From NCBI GenBank assembly GCA_922989275.2, contig OV277858.1, forward strand, positions 3,906,001-3,970,000: a stretch of DNA of 64,000 nt, given 5' to 3'. Below the pieces are notes generated by a model. The model was not told the DNA's origin and did no database searches. It worked only from the letters and a program-made list of their open reading frames with translations. This stretch comes from Gari tellinella. Lineage: Eukaryota; Mollusca; Bivalvia; Cardiida; Psammobiidae. Every line of letters begins with the position of its first letter. Within the stretch, counting starts at the first letter, position 1. Positions 11,440 to 22,357 of the stretch are shown here, one piece after another. The position numbers and the translations under genes were made by a program.

Positions 11440-11580
11440 TCTACAAAACCTTGGAAAAATAAAACAGACCCAAATAGTTATCGTCTCATAGCCTTGACGA
11501 GCTGCGTATGCAAAACGCTACAACGTATGATTAATCTTGTTTGGTATCTTGAGTCCAATAGAATCTCATTAGATTAGCAA
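11440..11580 (+). pseudogene. Reverse-transcriptase fragment of a non-LTR retrotransposon
   Basis: One frame reads KPWKNKTDPNSYRLIALTS then CVCKTLQRMIN, VWYLESN and a stop. This matches RT motif 2 of jockey/I/RTE-type LINEs (..DPNSYRPIALTSC.CKTLERMI..). Only about 45 codons remain, and neither the catalytic residues nor the endonuclease is present. It adjoins the CA-rich repeat and is a short relic. Confidence 0.75.
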
Positions 11581-11860
11581 ATTTATTTAAATACAGAGGT
11601 ATGTGGAAGTTCATTTTATTTGGAAGTTCTTTCTGTAGTACTTTTGTTCTACCTTCAGTACTTTATTGTCTTCTTCGGTGCATATTTTTATCTAATAACA
11701 CAGCTGACAAACAGTACAATTGCTTTACACATAAATGTAAAACATAGGACATGTTATCGTTCTGTTTCACTTTCATATTGCCTTGAGAAAAAACATCGTT
11801 TACCATTTATCCTATAGCCTGCTTCTAGTTTTGATGACACGTAGCCATATAAAGCAGGGG

Positions 11861-12272
11861 TCGTACGATAGCTTTGAGGTGGTCATTTGCCACGCCATTT
11901 TCTGGCATTGATATCTATTTATTATATAAAAAATATACGTTTCTATCATTTTATTATCATAAACATTATTATTATCATTATCGCAATATCATAGTTCCAT
12001 TACATTTTATATGTTGAATTTATATAGCTATTTTATATATATTTTTTTTTGTGTCATCGGCCTTCCCCGGCTTTAGGGACAATTACTTGTACTTTAAGGT
12101 GGTGGTGGGTTCAGTTGACGACGAAATTTATAAGTAAGGTTTTTGACGTTTTAATTCCAATTCTTGTATTATGCATATAAATATGTATGCATATCTGTAT
12201 ATATAATAAATATATATACTAAGAAAATATGCCAGAAAATGGCAACTGACTCCTTCAAGGACTATCGTACGA
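11861..12272. mobile_element. MITE with TCGTACGATAG termini
   Basis: The left end is TCGTACGATAGCTTTGAGG, continuing to GCCATTTTCTGGCAT. The right end is ATGCCAGAAAATGGC followed by CTTCAAGGACTATCGTACGA, its inverse. About 410 bp, AT-rich, no ORF. The superfamily is not clear. Confidence 0.65.
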
Positions 12273-12299
12273 GTGAAAGTGCACGTGCAAATGCGGGAA

Positions 12300-12955
12300 C
12301 AGGTAAAATGTTAGTCATGCAGTTAAATTAGAATTACTTCCCCTGAAAATATAAATGACATTAGCTTTAAAAAGAGATCTTAACTAAGTTAGACTAAAAT
12401 ATAAAACAAACAACATATCATCAAATTGGTTTATTTCTAAATAACACGATCACCCTACGACATATGTAAACCTTTTTTGTATTTTGTTTATAAGAGTATA
12501 GTTTATATTAACTCATACATTTTATTATTTTTATTTAGATATACATACATGTGTATGTATTAATACGTATAATACAAGATATTGTATTAAATACGTCAAC
12601 ACCTTTATTATTACTTCCACTGTCAAAACGAATCCACCATATTGTAATCGTCACTGAAGCAAGGAAAGACCGACGACAATGGCGCCCTACGTGATTCGAC
12701 CATTCATTTTAAATGCTTAAGAGTACTGTATTATTGACAGTGTAGTTGTTATACACAACGGAATACGGTAATGACTTTAGACTACTTGATTGATGAAAAG
12801 CGCTGAACTTTTACATCTATTATCCCAGGAAGAAAAAACAGGTGTAAAATTGTGGTTAGTGATAGTATCTATATAATAGTGTGTTAGACATGGATTAGTT
12901 GGTGAAACTTTATTAGTTTATAGTTTTTACTTGTTAGCTTACACACAGGTATTTT
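12300..12955. other. No recognised feature
   Basis: AT-rich sequence without ORFs, homology or obvious repeat structure that I can see. Confidence 0.4.
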
Positions 12956-12959
12956 GTGC

Positions 12960-13085
12960 ATTTGAAAATAAATACGAAATACTCAAGCAGGAAACGCAAC
13001 ACAAACAATACACCCACCTCTCAAGCAGAACACACACACTGTCATACCATAACAAACACACACACGCAATACCATTCCTTTATCT
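12960..13085 (+). repeat. CA-rich direct repeat, copy 2
   Basis: Second copy of the 11305-11435 segment. The short ORF here, rich in His and Thr, is a product of the CACA repeat. Confidence 0.7.
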
Positions 13086-13901
13086 ACTTACCAAACAAAA
13101 AACAACACACAAGACAAACATAAAGCAAATATAGGAGCCCGCCTTGGTACGGTCAGTAGCAATCAATAATTAATTATAAATTAACCATTAACAACCACTG
13201 GGGGTTAAACCTGGGTCCAGGGGCGCCCAATCTCACTCCTATCTCCTATATTCACCTATAAAGACGAACAGTGTACATACAATATAAACCCTGTTCCACA
13301 ACCTTACAATAAAAAATACCGCCAGCACAGTAAGTAAAAACGTGTAAAACATCTAACAAATTTCTATGACAAGATTATTAGTAACACGAAAAAGAATTAA
13401 ACATTCAAGCCCGTGTTAAAAATAACCAAATATGGCAACGGTAAAATTGTATTCAAGCGACTAGTCTGTAGTCACGAGTAACTGTAAGACAAGGATGGGT
13501 TCAGGGTACGACAGAGAGGGAGAGAAAAAACCAAGCACGAAAATCCGACATAACTCTTCCGGTTAAGGACGGCTTTAGAGATACATCAGCATGTAGTGCT
13601 AAGCCCTGTCTGTCGTCGCACAACCAAAGAAGAACGCATAGTTATCAATTGTGGATTGATCAATAACCAAACGTGAAGTGCGCAGCAATATAGTTGGATA
13701 CTCTTTTTTGAGGAAAAATCTAATACGTTCCACAAAAAGGTTTTGAAAATGCATATGTTAATGAGAGGAAGATTTCTATAAAATAATTTAGAAAATGTTT
13801 TACGAAGTTTATGCAAACCTTACCTGATATTTGTTTAATTTGATTTCAATAAGTGAGCCCTTTCGTAATAGACTAGTCGGATTTTGGGTAAATAAAACTT
13901 C

Positions 13902-14583
13902 TAAAGGCATTTTTGGGGAAAAGTTGACAGGCCACCTTTTTATCATAATTAAAGTGTGCTGAATCCATTTAGGGTGCCTGTCACCCTCTCCGGTGCCTTG
14001 CAAGCCGAAAAATGGAAAAAAACAAACTGGCCGCAAAAACGCTATTTTTCGCTATTAAATCAATTTGTTTTGGGATTAAATATACCTAATACATCTGCTT
14101 CTCCTAATCTATATGGTTTATCACAACAAATCTTCACAGGAATGTTCCTGGGTTGATTCGCCATAAAAAAATTGATAATAACATGAAGATGTCTAGTTGC
14201 CATGGCAACCAAATTAAAAAATAGAGAAATCTTAAAAAAAAAAATTATTGTAAAATAAATAACAGGCCCAAAGCTTAGATACTTTATTGATAACTGGCAA
14301 ACCACATGTTAACCATAATTAAAGTGATGTGAATCCAGTCTCCAATGAAGTTGAAGGCCAAACATTGGTAAACAAATCAACAACACCAAATAGCCACCAA
14401 AACTCCAAATGTTCGTTGTTCTATGCAGTCTTTCTTGGATTTAATACACCTAATACGTTTTCCTCTCAACCATATGGCTGATAAGAACCAACTGTACAAG
14501 ACTATATTTTGGGTCAATCTCTTTAAAAAACCTTTCATGCAGACTTTCTGTTGTCATGGCAACAAAAGTGAAAAATCAGGTGT
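13902..14583 (+). repeat. Left arm of long inverted repeat
   Basis: Pairs with the reverse complement of 20962-21659. Internally it holds two related ~360-bp units, each with CATGGCAAC palindromes (14196-14209 and 14550-14563) and a CTAATACATCTGCTTCTCCT-like phrase. A third, more diverged unit continues to about 14760. The ORFs on both strands are shadows of the repeat. Confidence 0.8.
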
Positions 14584-15258
14584 CTCGTTATTATATCTAG
14601 TTATTCTTGGATTAAAATTAATACTCCTAATACATATGCTGTTCCTTAACCTCATGGTTCATTAAAGCAAAACTTTACAAAAATGTTCATGTGGTGTATC
14701 TCCTTAAAAATATTAATTGCCTTGGCAACTAAGGTAATAAAAAGAGAAACCTAAAAACCAAGAATTACAAACTTGTACCCCCCCCCATCTCCACACATAC
14801 ACACAAGTCCCAATGCTTAGAAAATTGAGGGATACTTACTTTAACCTAGTAGACCTCTATCAAGTTTATACCTGGATCTAAATTTTAGGGGTGTAACAAT
14901 ACACTCAAAACGGTTTTTCAATATATTACAAAATTAATAAATTGGCCCCGAACCAGGGTCAACAGTTACAGTAGACCTTTATCTTGTTTGTTTAAATCAT
15001 CTCCTAGGCTGATGGTTTGCCCCTGCCATCACAAACCGTTCAGTGTTTATAAAAAACACGTGAAACGCAGAGCTTAGACATGTTGTGTATAGTACGGCCT
15101 AGAAGACATCTATCAATCTTTTTAAAAAGCATATCTCCGTGATAAAAAATACCATTGCCCTATCGTGCTTGTAAGTTACTTTTGTCCATGTAAGAACCTC
15201 GTGCCAAACACCTGACTAGGCCCAAAGCTTTGATATCTAGTGTAAAACATCACCAAGT

Positions 15259-16553
15259 ACAGTACTCTCTACAACTACTCTCATTACAATTACAGTCGAA
15301 TACCGTTACCTCGATATTCGATACGTCGATACTCCGCTTACGTCGATATTTTTCACCGGTCCCGGCAAATTCCTTCTTTATCTATATAGTAAATCCCTCA
15401 TTTGCTCGATATTGTTTCCTCGATATTATCGGTTACGTCGATGTAATTTTTCAGAACCAGAGAATTTTTCTCACCCTTACGTCGATATCTGCTTCACCGT
15501 GACCGCATATCGCACATTCGGCAAACATTGGATGGAGGTGCGAAAAATGGCTCTCGGCCACCGTGACTGATTGTAGCACCAAATGAGTGAACATGTCCGA
15601 AATTGCACTAATCAGCACGAAAGATAATCCCATCTTAATTGCACTGGATCAATATTATTAATGAATTCCCGAATAACTTTGGTTACGAAGTTTGCGTAAA
15701 TATTTTCGATGACGATTCTGTCAAACCTGGGACAATTATAGCCGCGCTGTTTAAATCAGACTACAGAATTCTTTGTAGTGCAGACTGAAGGTGCCGTACG
15801 GCGGATAAGTGTAGTGAGATCAAACAAAAGTTACATTTCATTTCTGATTTATTTTTTATCTAAGTCAGTTCAAACACGCCGCTTCTGTTTGAAACGCCGA
15901 AATAATTCGCCGGCGTTTCGAAGTCGGACACACCCTTTTGAAAATTAAACATGTAAACAACTAACGCTTCCAGAGCGTCACCGGAAGTGTAAACAGTTCA
16001 CTGTGTTGGTGTGATGAAATGTGTAAACCTAATTTTATGTTATAAAAATTGTGTTAGCACCCATGCGCTGGATGTTTATGCTGATGAAATCAGGTAGATC
16101 TACCAAATGTATTAAAATACGAAAATTGTTTACTCGCTCCCGCATATCATATCTAATAGACGCGTAGATTCTCTACTTTTAAAAATACTGATCACCTTCA
16201 TCAATTTGAAAATTATGAGTTGAAGATTTTGTCAGATTCTACTTTCCTACGCATTTATTTTCAATTACCAATCAACTGTCAATAAACACTAGGATCAAGA
16301 ATAACGTTAAAACTTAGATATGACGATACAGGTCTCAAATGAGAAACTCCCATTAGCTCGAACTTCGGCTACGTCGATATTTTTTCACGGTCCGCTCAAC
16401 TTCGAGGTAACGGTATTCGACTGTATACCCTCTTTACAACAATACTTGTCACAGTTGCATAAACAACATTAATTTATTTCAATATACCCTCTCTAAACAA
16501 CAAACACACTTTTTGACTCCCGATGGGTGTTGTTGTAGAGAGGGAGCACTCTA
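15259..16553. mobile_element. MITE interrupted by a pogo-like element
   Basis: The left end TACAGTACTCTCTACAACTA and the right end GTTGTTGTAGAGAGGGAGC are approximate inverted termini, matching the MITEs at 4912 and 55521. The host MITE sequence breaks at 15291 and resumes at 16426. The nested element therefore arrived later. Confidence 0.65.
15293..16423. mobile_element. Non-autonomous pogo/Tigger-like transposon
   Basis: Termini CAGTCGAATACCGTTACCTC and its exact reverse complement ending GGTATTCGACTG form a perfect inverted repeat of more than 20 bp. TA flanks both sides (15291-15292 and 16424-16425), the expected Tc1/mariner-superfamily target duplication. Subterminal TACGTCGATATTTTTCAC phrases repeat near both ends. 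The 1131-bp body has no transposase-like ORF, so movement would need a transposase supplied in trans. Perfect termini suggest a fairly recent insertion. Confidence 0.85.
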
Positions 16554-16623
16554 AAATTCTTCAAAATTGGTAAAAAATTTGCCATATGGTCAAACATTAC
16601 TAATGAAAAAGTTTGTTTTAATA

Positions 16624-18087
16624 CGAGGGTTGTTCGGAAAGTTCGTAGAATTTTGCTATAAAAATACGTATAGTCGTAGTTGGATGCAAAAAATTATATC
16701 AACATTAATTTCCAGATCTGTGCTACATATTCTGTGAAAATCGGCAATATACGCTTAAACACATTTTTTCTATGCATCTTACAAATACATACATAACGCA
16801 TACCCGGAGCACGTCAACGTCGACGTGACGTCAAACGTTATATACGTCAAGCGAACGTCTCACTTTCCCAACATAATCACCCGCAATATCCACCTACTCC
16901 TTATGGCTTTCTAACTCATTTTACGCATGTTTCTGTATACAAGTCCTCACTGAATGTAGATACAAATTTCTGGGTCTGTTTGGTAAATTCAGCTGCTGAA
17001 ACAAATGTAATTCCATGTAAGCTCGCCTTTAACTGTCAGCACTCTAAAACCCATGGGAGCCAATTCGGGGCCGTTTGGCGGGTGTTCTTACATATCAAAC
17101 CATAGTAAGCTGATTTCTAACTGCGTTGAAGCTGCTCTACGATCCGGTTCATTATCCTGATGTAGCATTACGCGCTCAAGATCCATGTGTAGTCGCTTCT
17201 CTCGTATCTCATCCGTAGTGTGCTTCTGTCCTTAAAATCGTCACCTTCGGCATCGTTTTGGCAGAGAAACATCTGAGAGCATCGAACTCGGTTCTTCTTT
17301 CCCTTGTCCGTGAACAACCTCGGCACCCAGCGTGCTCTAACGTTAGACATACCAAGTTCATCTATTAATAGTTCAAGTACGGTAGAGCAAGAAACACCAA
17401 TTTTATCAAGCATATATCTTACTGTTGTAACTCTGTCCGCATTTTCCTTATCTTTTCACTTGTCCTTAATGGAAGCAGCTAAGATTGATGGTCGGTCGCT
17501 CCTAGGAGCGTCCTGGATCGATTATTTTCCATTCCTAAAAAGTGATCGCCGTTTATACAGGAATGCGAGACTCAACTTCTTGTCATATTTTCCCGTGGAT
17601 TTAATCATTTTAAGAGTTTTTGTCGGCGATTTACCTACAGTAACATAATTTTATTTACAACAGTTTGCAAGTCAACGTCACTGGTCGACGTCATTTCTTT
17701 TTAGTTCGCATTTCCGCTATCTGTAGACTAAATACTGTAAATTCTGTTCAAGCGCTTACAATGTTTTGAAACTATGAGTAACTAACGTCATGACGTCACG
17801 TTACAATCAGACCTTTTCGCGCTTATCTAGCGTCAACAGAATTGAGAGAAATCACGTTTGCTTTATTAGAAGAAAGTTTAAAAAATTACAACTTTCGAGC
17901 TGCTCCGGGTCCCCGTTACTGCGTTGCTACGGTAACCTGTATATTCGGTAAACATTATCTATTTCATTTCTCTCTTACAAAATAGTTTAAAAATAAGATG
18001 AGGTACTTACATACCAAATTTCAAATTTATCAAATAAAGCTAACCAGAGATATAACAAAATTCTACGAACTTTCCGAACAACCCTCG
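16624..18087 (-). mobile_element. mariner-like element, degenerate
   Basis: The left end CGAGGGTTGTTCGGAAAGTT and right end AACTTTCCGAACAACCCTCG are inverted repeats extending at least to TCGTAGAATTTTG. TA flanks both sides (16622-16623 and 18088-18089). The body of about 1.46 kb is near full length for mariner and carries a broken transposase on the minus strand. Confidence 0.9.
16895..17660 (-). pseudogene. mariner transposase relic
   Basis: In order on the minus strand it shows a helix-turn-helix segment with DKKLSLAFLYKRRSLFRNGK followed by a stop and SIQDAPRSDRPSI. Next comes ARWVPRLFTDKGKKNRVRCS, the WVPRLLT-linker region. After a jump comes LHQDNEPDRRAAST, the second catalytic Asp motif, and finally EHPPNGPELAPMGF. 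In active relatives the last motif reads LAP.D., so the third catalytic Asp is replaced by Gly. The stretch holding the first Asp (DETW) is distorted to YTWI. Several stops and frame changes make it inactive. Confidence 0.85.
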
Positions 18088-18089
18088 TA

Positions 18090-18880
18090 CATTGTCAAAA
18101 ACATAAGGTGACACATACTAGATTTGTTTTTGTAAAGAATAACGTTGTCGATGTTTGTTAAGATCATAGCCCTGTTATCAAAATCGTACCCTCCCAGCAG
18201 CTCTTATGTCAACTTTTAATGACACAGCTGATTTATATAGAGTCAGTATGGTCCTCTCGTTAAAGCATTAAGATCACACAAATAATGCTTGATGGATAAT
18301 TGAATAAAATGTACCAGCTTCAAAGAAATGTGTTTCATGAATTTCTGAAATGGAAACTCGTAGCAATTAGATCAAAGTGTTGATTGAATCAAGTTGGTCT
18401 AGACAAAAGCCATGGTTTGCTGAACAGGAAGAAGAACGGTGAGAAGGAATTATTGGTATCACAAAGACCACAACTGCCTTAAGAAAGTGAGTTTTATAGT
18501 ATGATATTAGATCCACATAGCAAATTGCCGCTTGAATTTTGACAAACAAATAAATATGTAATGTCATGATAATGAGCCCCATGCGGCTCTTAAAACCTAT
18601 TCACAAGACTTCAGGGGACCACTGCATATCTCTTGTATGATCAGAAGAGAGTTATTTTTCCAGCTGCAGTTAAGTTTCTGAAATCAAATCCAATATTCTC
18701 TCGATGTAGGTGAAATGTTGAACTAGCAAAAGTGGTCTGCCCGATATCAGTTTATAATATGACGGATTAAGGTATCATGGACTGATATCATGGTTTTGCT
18801 GCACTATACATGTATCTGTCTCAAGAAGACACTATCTCTTTATAGCTGAAAAACTGTTGGTGAGACGATAAACCCAATTC
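18090..18880. other. Interior of long-TIR element, no clear feature
   Basis: No intact ORF. Short open stretches on the plus strand (for example RVIFPAAVKFLKSNPIFS near 18640) may be the start of the broken ORF that becomes recognisable further on. Confidence 0.3.
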
Positions 18881-20150
18881 ACTCATCCAATACTTGTTGA
18901 TTCTTCAGAAAGCAGACACAATATATCGAAGACGAATTGGTGTCAGAACTTACGTCGTATATGATTCAATATGCGTATGCAGATTAGCCAATCATTGTAA
19001 CAAAGGACTTAGCCATACAATGACAATGAATTCCTAAATGCAAAGGACAAAGGTAACGCAACGCATTTGTTGAAGAAAGCCTTTTGCCATGTAAGGACCG
19101 GAATGTCATATTCCAATACCGTTGTAGAAGAACAAACCACTGATATTTTTTATCTCTATTTGATACAGAAAGGATTCTGTTCTAGAGACAGCAAACATAC
19201 CGTATCAAATGCTGACCGGTCTATCATACAGTGGACTTGGATGAACCATAAGCAATTGTCTTTGCTGATAGCGCATGCTAGGATATTCAGCCATTCTATA
19301 TCAGATTGTAACCGCAGAAACAGTGTGTTCACAAATGTAGGCAACAACTGAACTACTGTCTTCATTATTATTGATGGGGGGGGAAGATCTTATTGGTGTT
19401 TTAATAAACATGGCAGGTATCATAGGATGTCAATCAAATCTGAGGCATGTAAGAGAAGTGCCAAGGGTATTAGACCCAGTTGGGGTGTTATTTGCTGATA
19501 TAAGGTACCCCTGCCAGTTGATTTGGGAAATTCCATGTAACAAGACTGACTTGTCAGGAGCTCTCTCTCTGAACAGGCTGCAGAGCTTGATCAACATGAC
19601 CAAGTCACAGTTGTGGCTGGTGGGTTCCCTGATGAGCAAAAAGTCAAAAGCCGAATAAAAAAAGCCTGATGTAGACATGTAAATATCCAAGCTTGACAAG
19701 AGGAGGATATCGATGGATTATTTTACTCTTTTCGTACTTGTTAGCGATTTGACAAAATAGTTGTTCTGGTCAGATACACTAACGTTTTGATTCTTCTACT
19801 GTCTCACTGCCATTCAATGTATTACGTACACCAAACTCTGGACGAGTATAATATTCCTGCTCACACTATGTTGTATGACCTAACTGTCCTGGAAACCATT
19901 CCAGTCGTGCACGCTTTAACTCGAAGTGATTGACATCCTTATTCCCTAGCCAAAGCAAATAGACTGCATAAAATGTTTTTGCAGAGCATCATGGAATGCT
20001 GCAAAGCTTTGTAAATATAACTTTTCGAGAAACAAATGCTAAAGATTTATCTGATAAAATGTACAATATGGAACAGTTTGACTCGTTAAACAAAACAGTG
20101 TCAATCTCGACTGTTTTTCGAGTCCCATTCCTTATAGTCGGTCACAACAA
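18880..20150 (+). pseudogene. Transposon-associated protein remnant (HEEADTR/DTDVL family)
   Basis: Several plus-strand frames must be combined. They show NKTDLSGALSLNRLQSLIN, then VTVVAGGFPDEQKVKS (about 19598-19645), QEEDIDGLFYSF (about 19697) and RFDKIVVLVRYTNVLILLLS (about 19750-19810). Then come DEYNIPAHTMLYDLTVLETI and HALTRSD (about 19907-19930). From memory this order matches a large, uncharacterised protein family repeated in cnidarian and mollusc genomes, with VVAGGF, HEEADTR, DTDVLVLL and HALTGCDTTS motifs. That family appears to be mobile. Stops and frameshifts make this copy dead. It is the only coding trace between the long inverted repeats, so it may be the element's own gene. 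Confidence 0.55.
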
Positions 20151-20960
20151 ATGATGCACTATCATTACATGTGAAGCATTCACATTTCCAGACATTAGAG
20201 TAGAGTGAATATCAATGGCTTTCCATCTTAATGATATTTACCCCAATACCCACTCCAATACCCAAGTTGTGTTTGAAACTGACTTCCTGTATTACTATAC
20301 TAACATGATGATTTAACAGTGAAAACTTGTGCGGAATATCCCGTTCACTGTTTAGTGTCCACATCACAATACAAATCCAAGGATAACGACAACTACCACT
20401 ATGAATAGGAACTACATGTATATTATATTTTGAATGCAGTATGTCAGTTATAACTAACCAAGAGTAACTACAGTAGTTACAACTGTATTCTTTAAAACCA
20501 TGTTTGTGCCAAAACAACGATGTCCATGGTAAACAAATTGAGACCAGATTAGACACCAGTTTTATCAATCTCCAAAATATTTGCCACTAAGATTTTAATA
20601 CAAAGTCAAAAGTTTCCAACATCTATTGAACTGCGAAAGCATTTACTTCCGTTTAAACAGGAAAGAAAACAGTGTCCCACTGTAACACATAATATAGTAA
20701 TTTAAGTAGATCATGATGCATTGTAAATAGTAATTGTACTCAACTTACTTTAAATGCAAAAATGCTATGGTTATTTGTACCTTATCCTATGTACAATGTA
20801 TAAGTTATTTATACATGTACTGGGCATACAAAAGACTCATGGGCTCCATTGAACAATTTGAACAATAGTTGGGTATCGCCCGGGTACCTCTACATCCGCT
20901 TCTCTCTCTCTTTGTGATGTCCAATTAGCCCAAAGTTAGCAAATTTTGACAAAATTAAAC
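20150..20960. other. Interior of long-TIR element, no clear feature
   Basis: A minus-strand ORF of 118 codons (20212-20568) has no recognisable motif and overlaps AT-rich sequence. I treat it as chance. Confidence 0.3.
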
Positions 20961-20961
20961 C

Positions 20962-21659
20962 AACCTGATTTTAACTTTGGTTACCATGGCAACAAAACGT
21001 CTGCATAAAATTATCTTTTAAAGAGATTGACCCAAAACAAAGTATTGTACAGTTGGTTGTAATCAGCCATGTGGTTTAGGAGAGGAAAATGTATTGTGTT
21101 TTTGATCCAAGAAAAACTGCATAGAATAACGAAATTTGGCTTTTTTGTGGCCATTTTGTGTTGGTTTTTTACCCATGTTTGGCCTTAAACTTCATTGGAG
21201 AGGGGGACAGACAACAAACTGGATTCACATCATTTTATGGTTAAAAGGGGGTCTGTCATATATCAATAAAGTATCTAAGCTTTGGACCATGTAACAGTGA
21301 CAGATTTATTTTACAAGAATTTTATATTTTTTAAGATTTCTCTATTTTTTAATTTGGTTGCCATGGCAACCAGACATCTTCATGTTATCAATTGTTTGAT
21401 GGAGAATCAACCCAGGACCATTCCTGTGAAGATTTGTTGTGATAAACCATATAGATTAGGAGAAGCAGATGTATTAGGTATATTTAATCCAAAAAAGATT
21501 GGATTTAATAGCGAAAAATAGCGTTTTGGCGACCATTTTGTTTTTTACCATTTTTGGGCTTTCAAGGCACCGGAGAGGGTGACAGGCACCCTAAATGGAT
21601 TTAGCACACTTTAATTATAATAAAAAGGTGGCTGTCAACTTTTCCCCAAAAATGCCTCT
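20962..21659 (-). repeat. Right arm of long inverted repeat
   Basis: Reverse complement of 13902-14583. It contains GGTTACCATGGCAAC (about 20979) and GTTGCCATGGCAAC (21357-21370). The outer end has GAGAGGGTGACAGGCACCCT, mirroring AGGGTGCCTGTCACCCTCTC in the left arm. Confidence 0.8.
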
Positions 21660-22318
21660 AACATTTTTTTGGAGCATATTTCTGAGATTCCCGACCAGTC
21701 TATAACGTAAGTATTTTGTTAAGCATAGTGATAGTTTGTTTACATTTAAATCAGACCTCGACGTTGTAAGCAGGAACCGAAATTTAAAGTGATTGAAGTT
21801 TGTAGCGCATTCTATTTTACTTTCAGACTGCTAAAAGTTACAATATTCTATAATCGTGTCGGAGAATATATTGTCAATAAGTATCATTTACAACACGAGC
21901 AATTGTGAGGGGAAAAAGTGATACACGTGTGGTCTCTAGAGTGTAAAACCTAAACTTGGTGAGGTATGGCAGAGTAATCAAGTATTACTAGGTGAACTAA
22001 AACAGTTAGTCCATGAATAGCAGAGAACAAAATGCAGGACTTTGACACTTACATTCTAAACACGTTATCACTCTGAAAAGTTATTTGCTGTTCGTTGTTG
22101 TGTTGACCTTACAATACATGTTCTATGATATTGGCAGTTGCCCTAACACAGACATTTCAGGGAACTTTTTCAGAAAGTTTAATTATTGAACATATGGAAA
22201 AGGTTAGTCTATTAATAATACTAAAAGCTGTACATTTCCACACAATTTTACTATTTTAATGGGGTTTTTTAAAATTATTTTTCAGTGATTAGTCCAGACC
22301 TAGATCAGCTGACAACTA
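21660..22318. other. No recognised feature
   Basis: No ORF or clear repeat. It contains only diverged fragments of dispersed phrases. Confidence 0.35.
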
Positions 22319-22319
22319 C

Positions 22320-22345
22320 TTTATATATATATATATATATATATA
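22320..22345. repeat. TA microsatellite at 5' edge of the Penelope element
   Basis: (TA)n tract immediately before the truncated Penelope coding region. A shorter TATATATA tract lies at the other edge (about 24078). Confidence 0.85.
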
Positions 22346-22357
22346 CAAAACGACCCT

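Larger units (their letters stand above)
13902..21659. mobile_element. Long-TIR composite element with nested insertions
   Basis: The outer ~690 bp at each side are reverse complements. The left arm starts CTAAAGGCATTTTTGGGGAA and the right arm ends TTCCCCAAAAATGCCTCTA. The enclosed 6.4 kb holds a MITE split by a pogo-like element, a mariner relic, and at 18.9-20.15 kb a broken ORF of a transposon-associated protein family. Without the two nested Tc1/mariner-class insertions the segment would be about 5.2 kb, a plausible size for an autonomous DNA transposon. No convincing target duplication was identified, so an inverted duplication is the alternative. Confidence 0.5.

Noticed and set aside
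17304..17648. 114-codon plus-strand ORF
   Set aside because: Antisense shadow of the mariner transposase relic.
20212..20568. 118-codon minus-strand ORF
   Set aside because: No motif and no splice context. It lies in the decayed interior of the long-TIR element.
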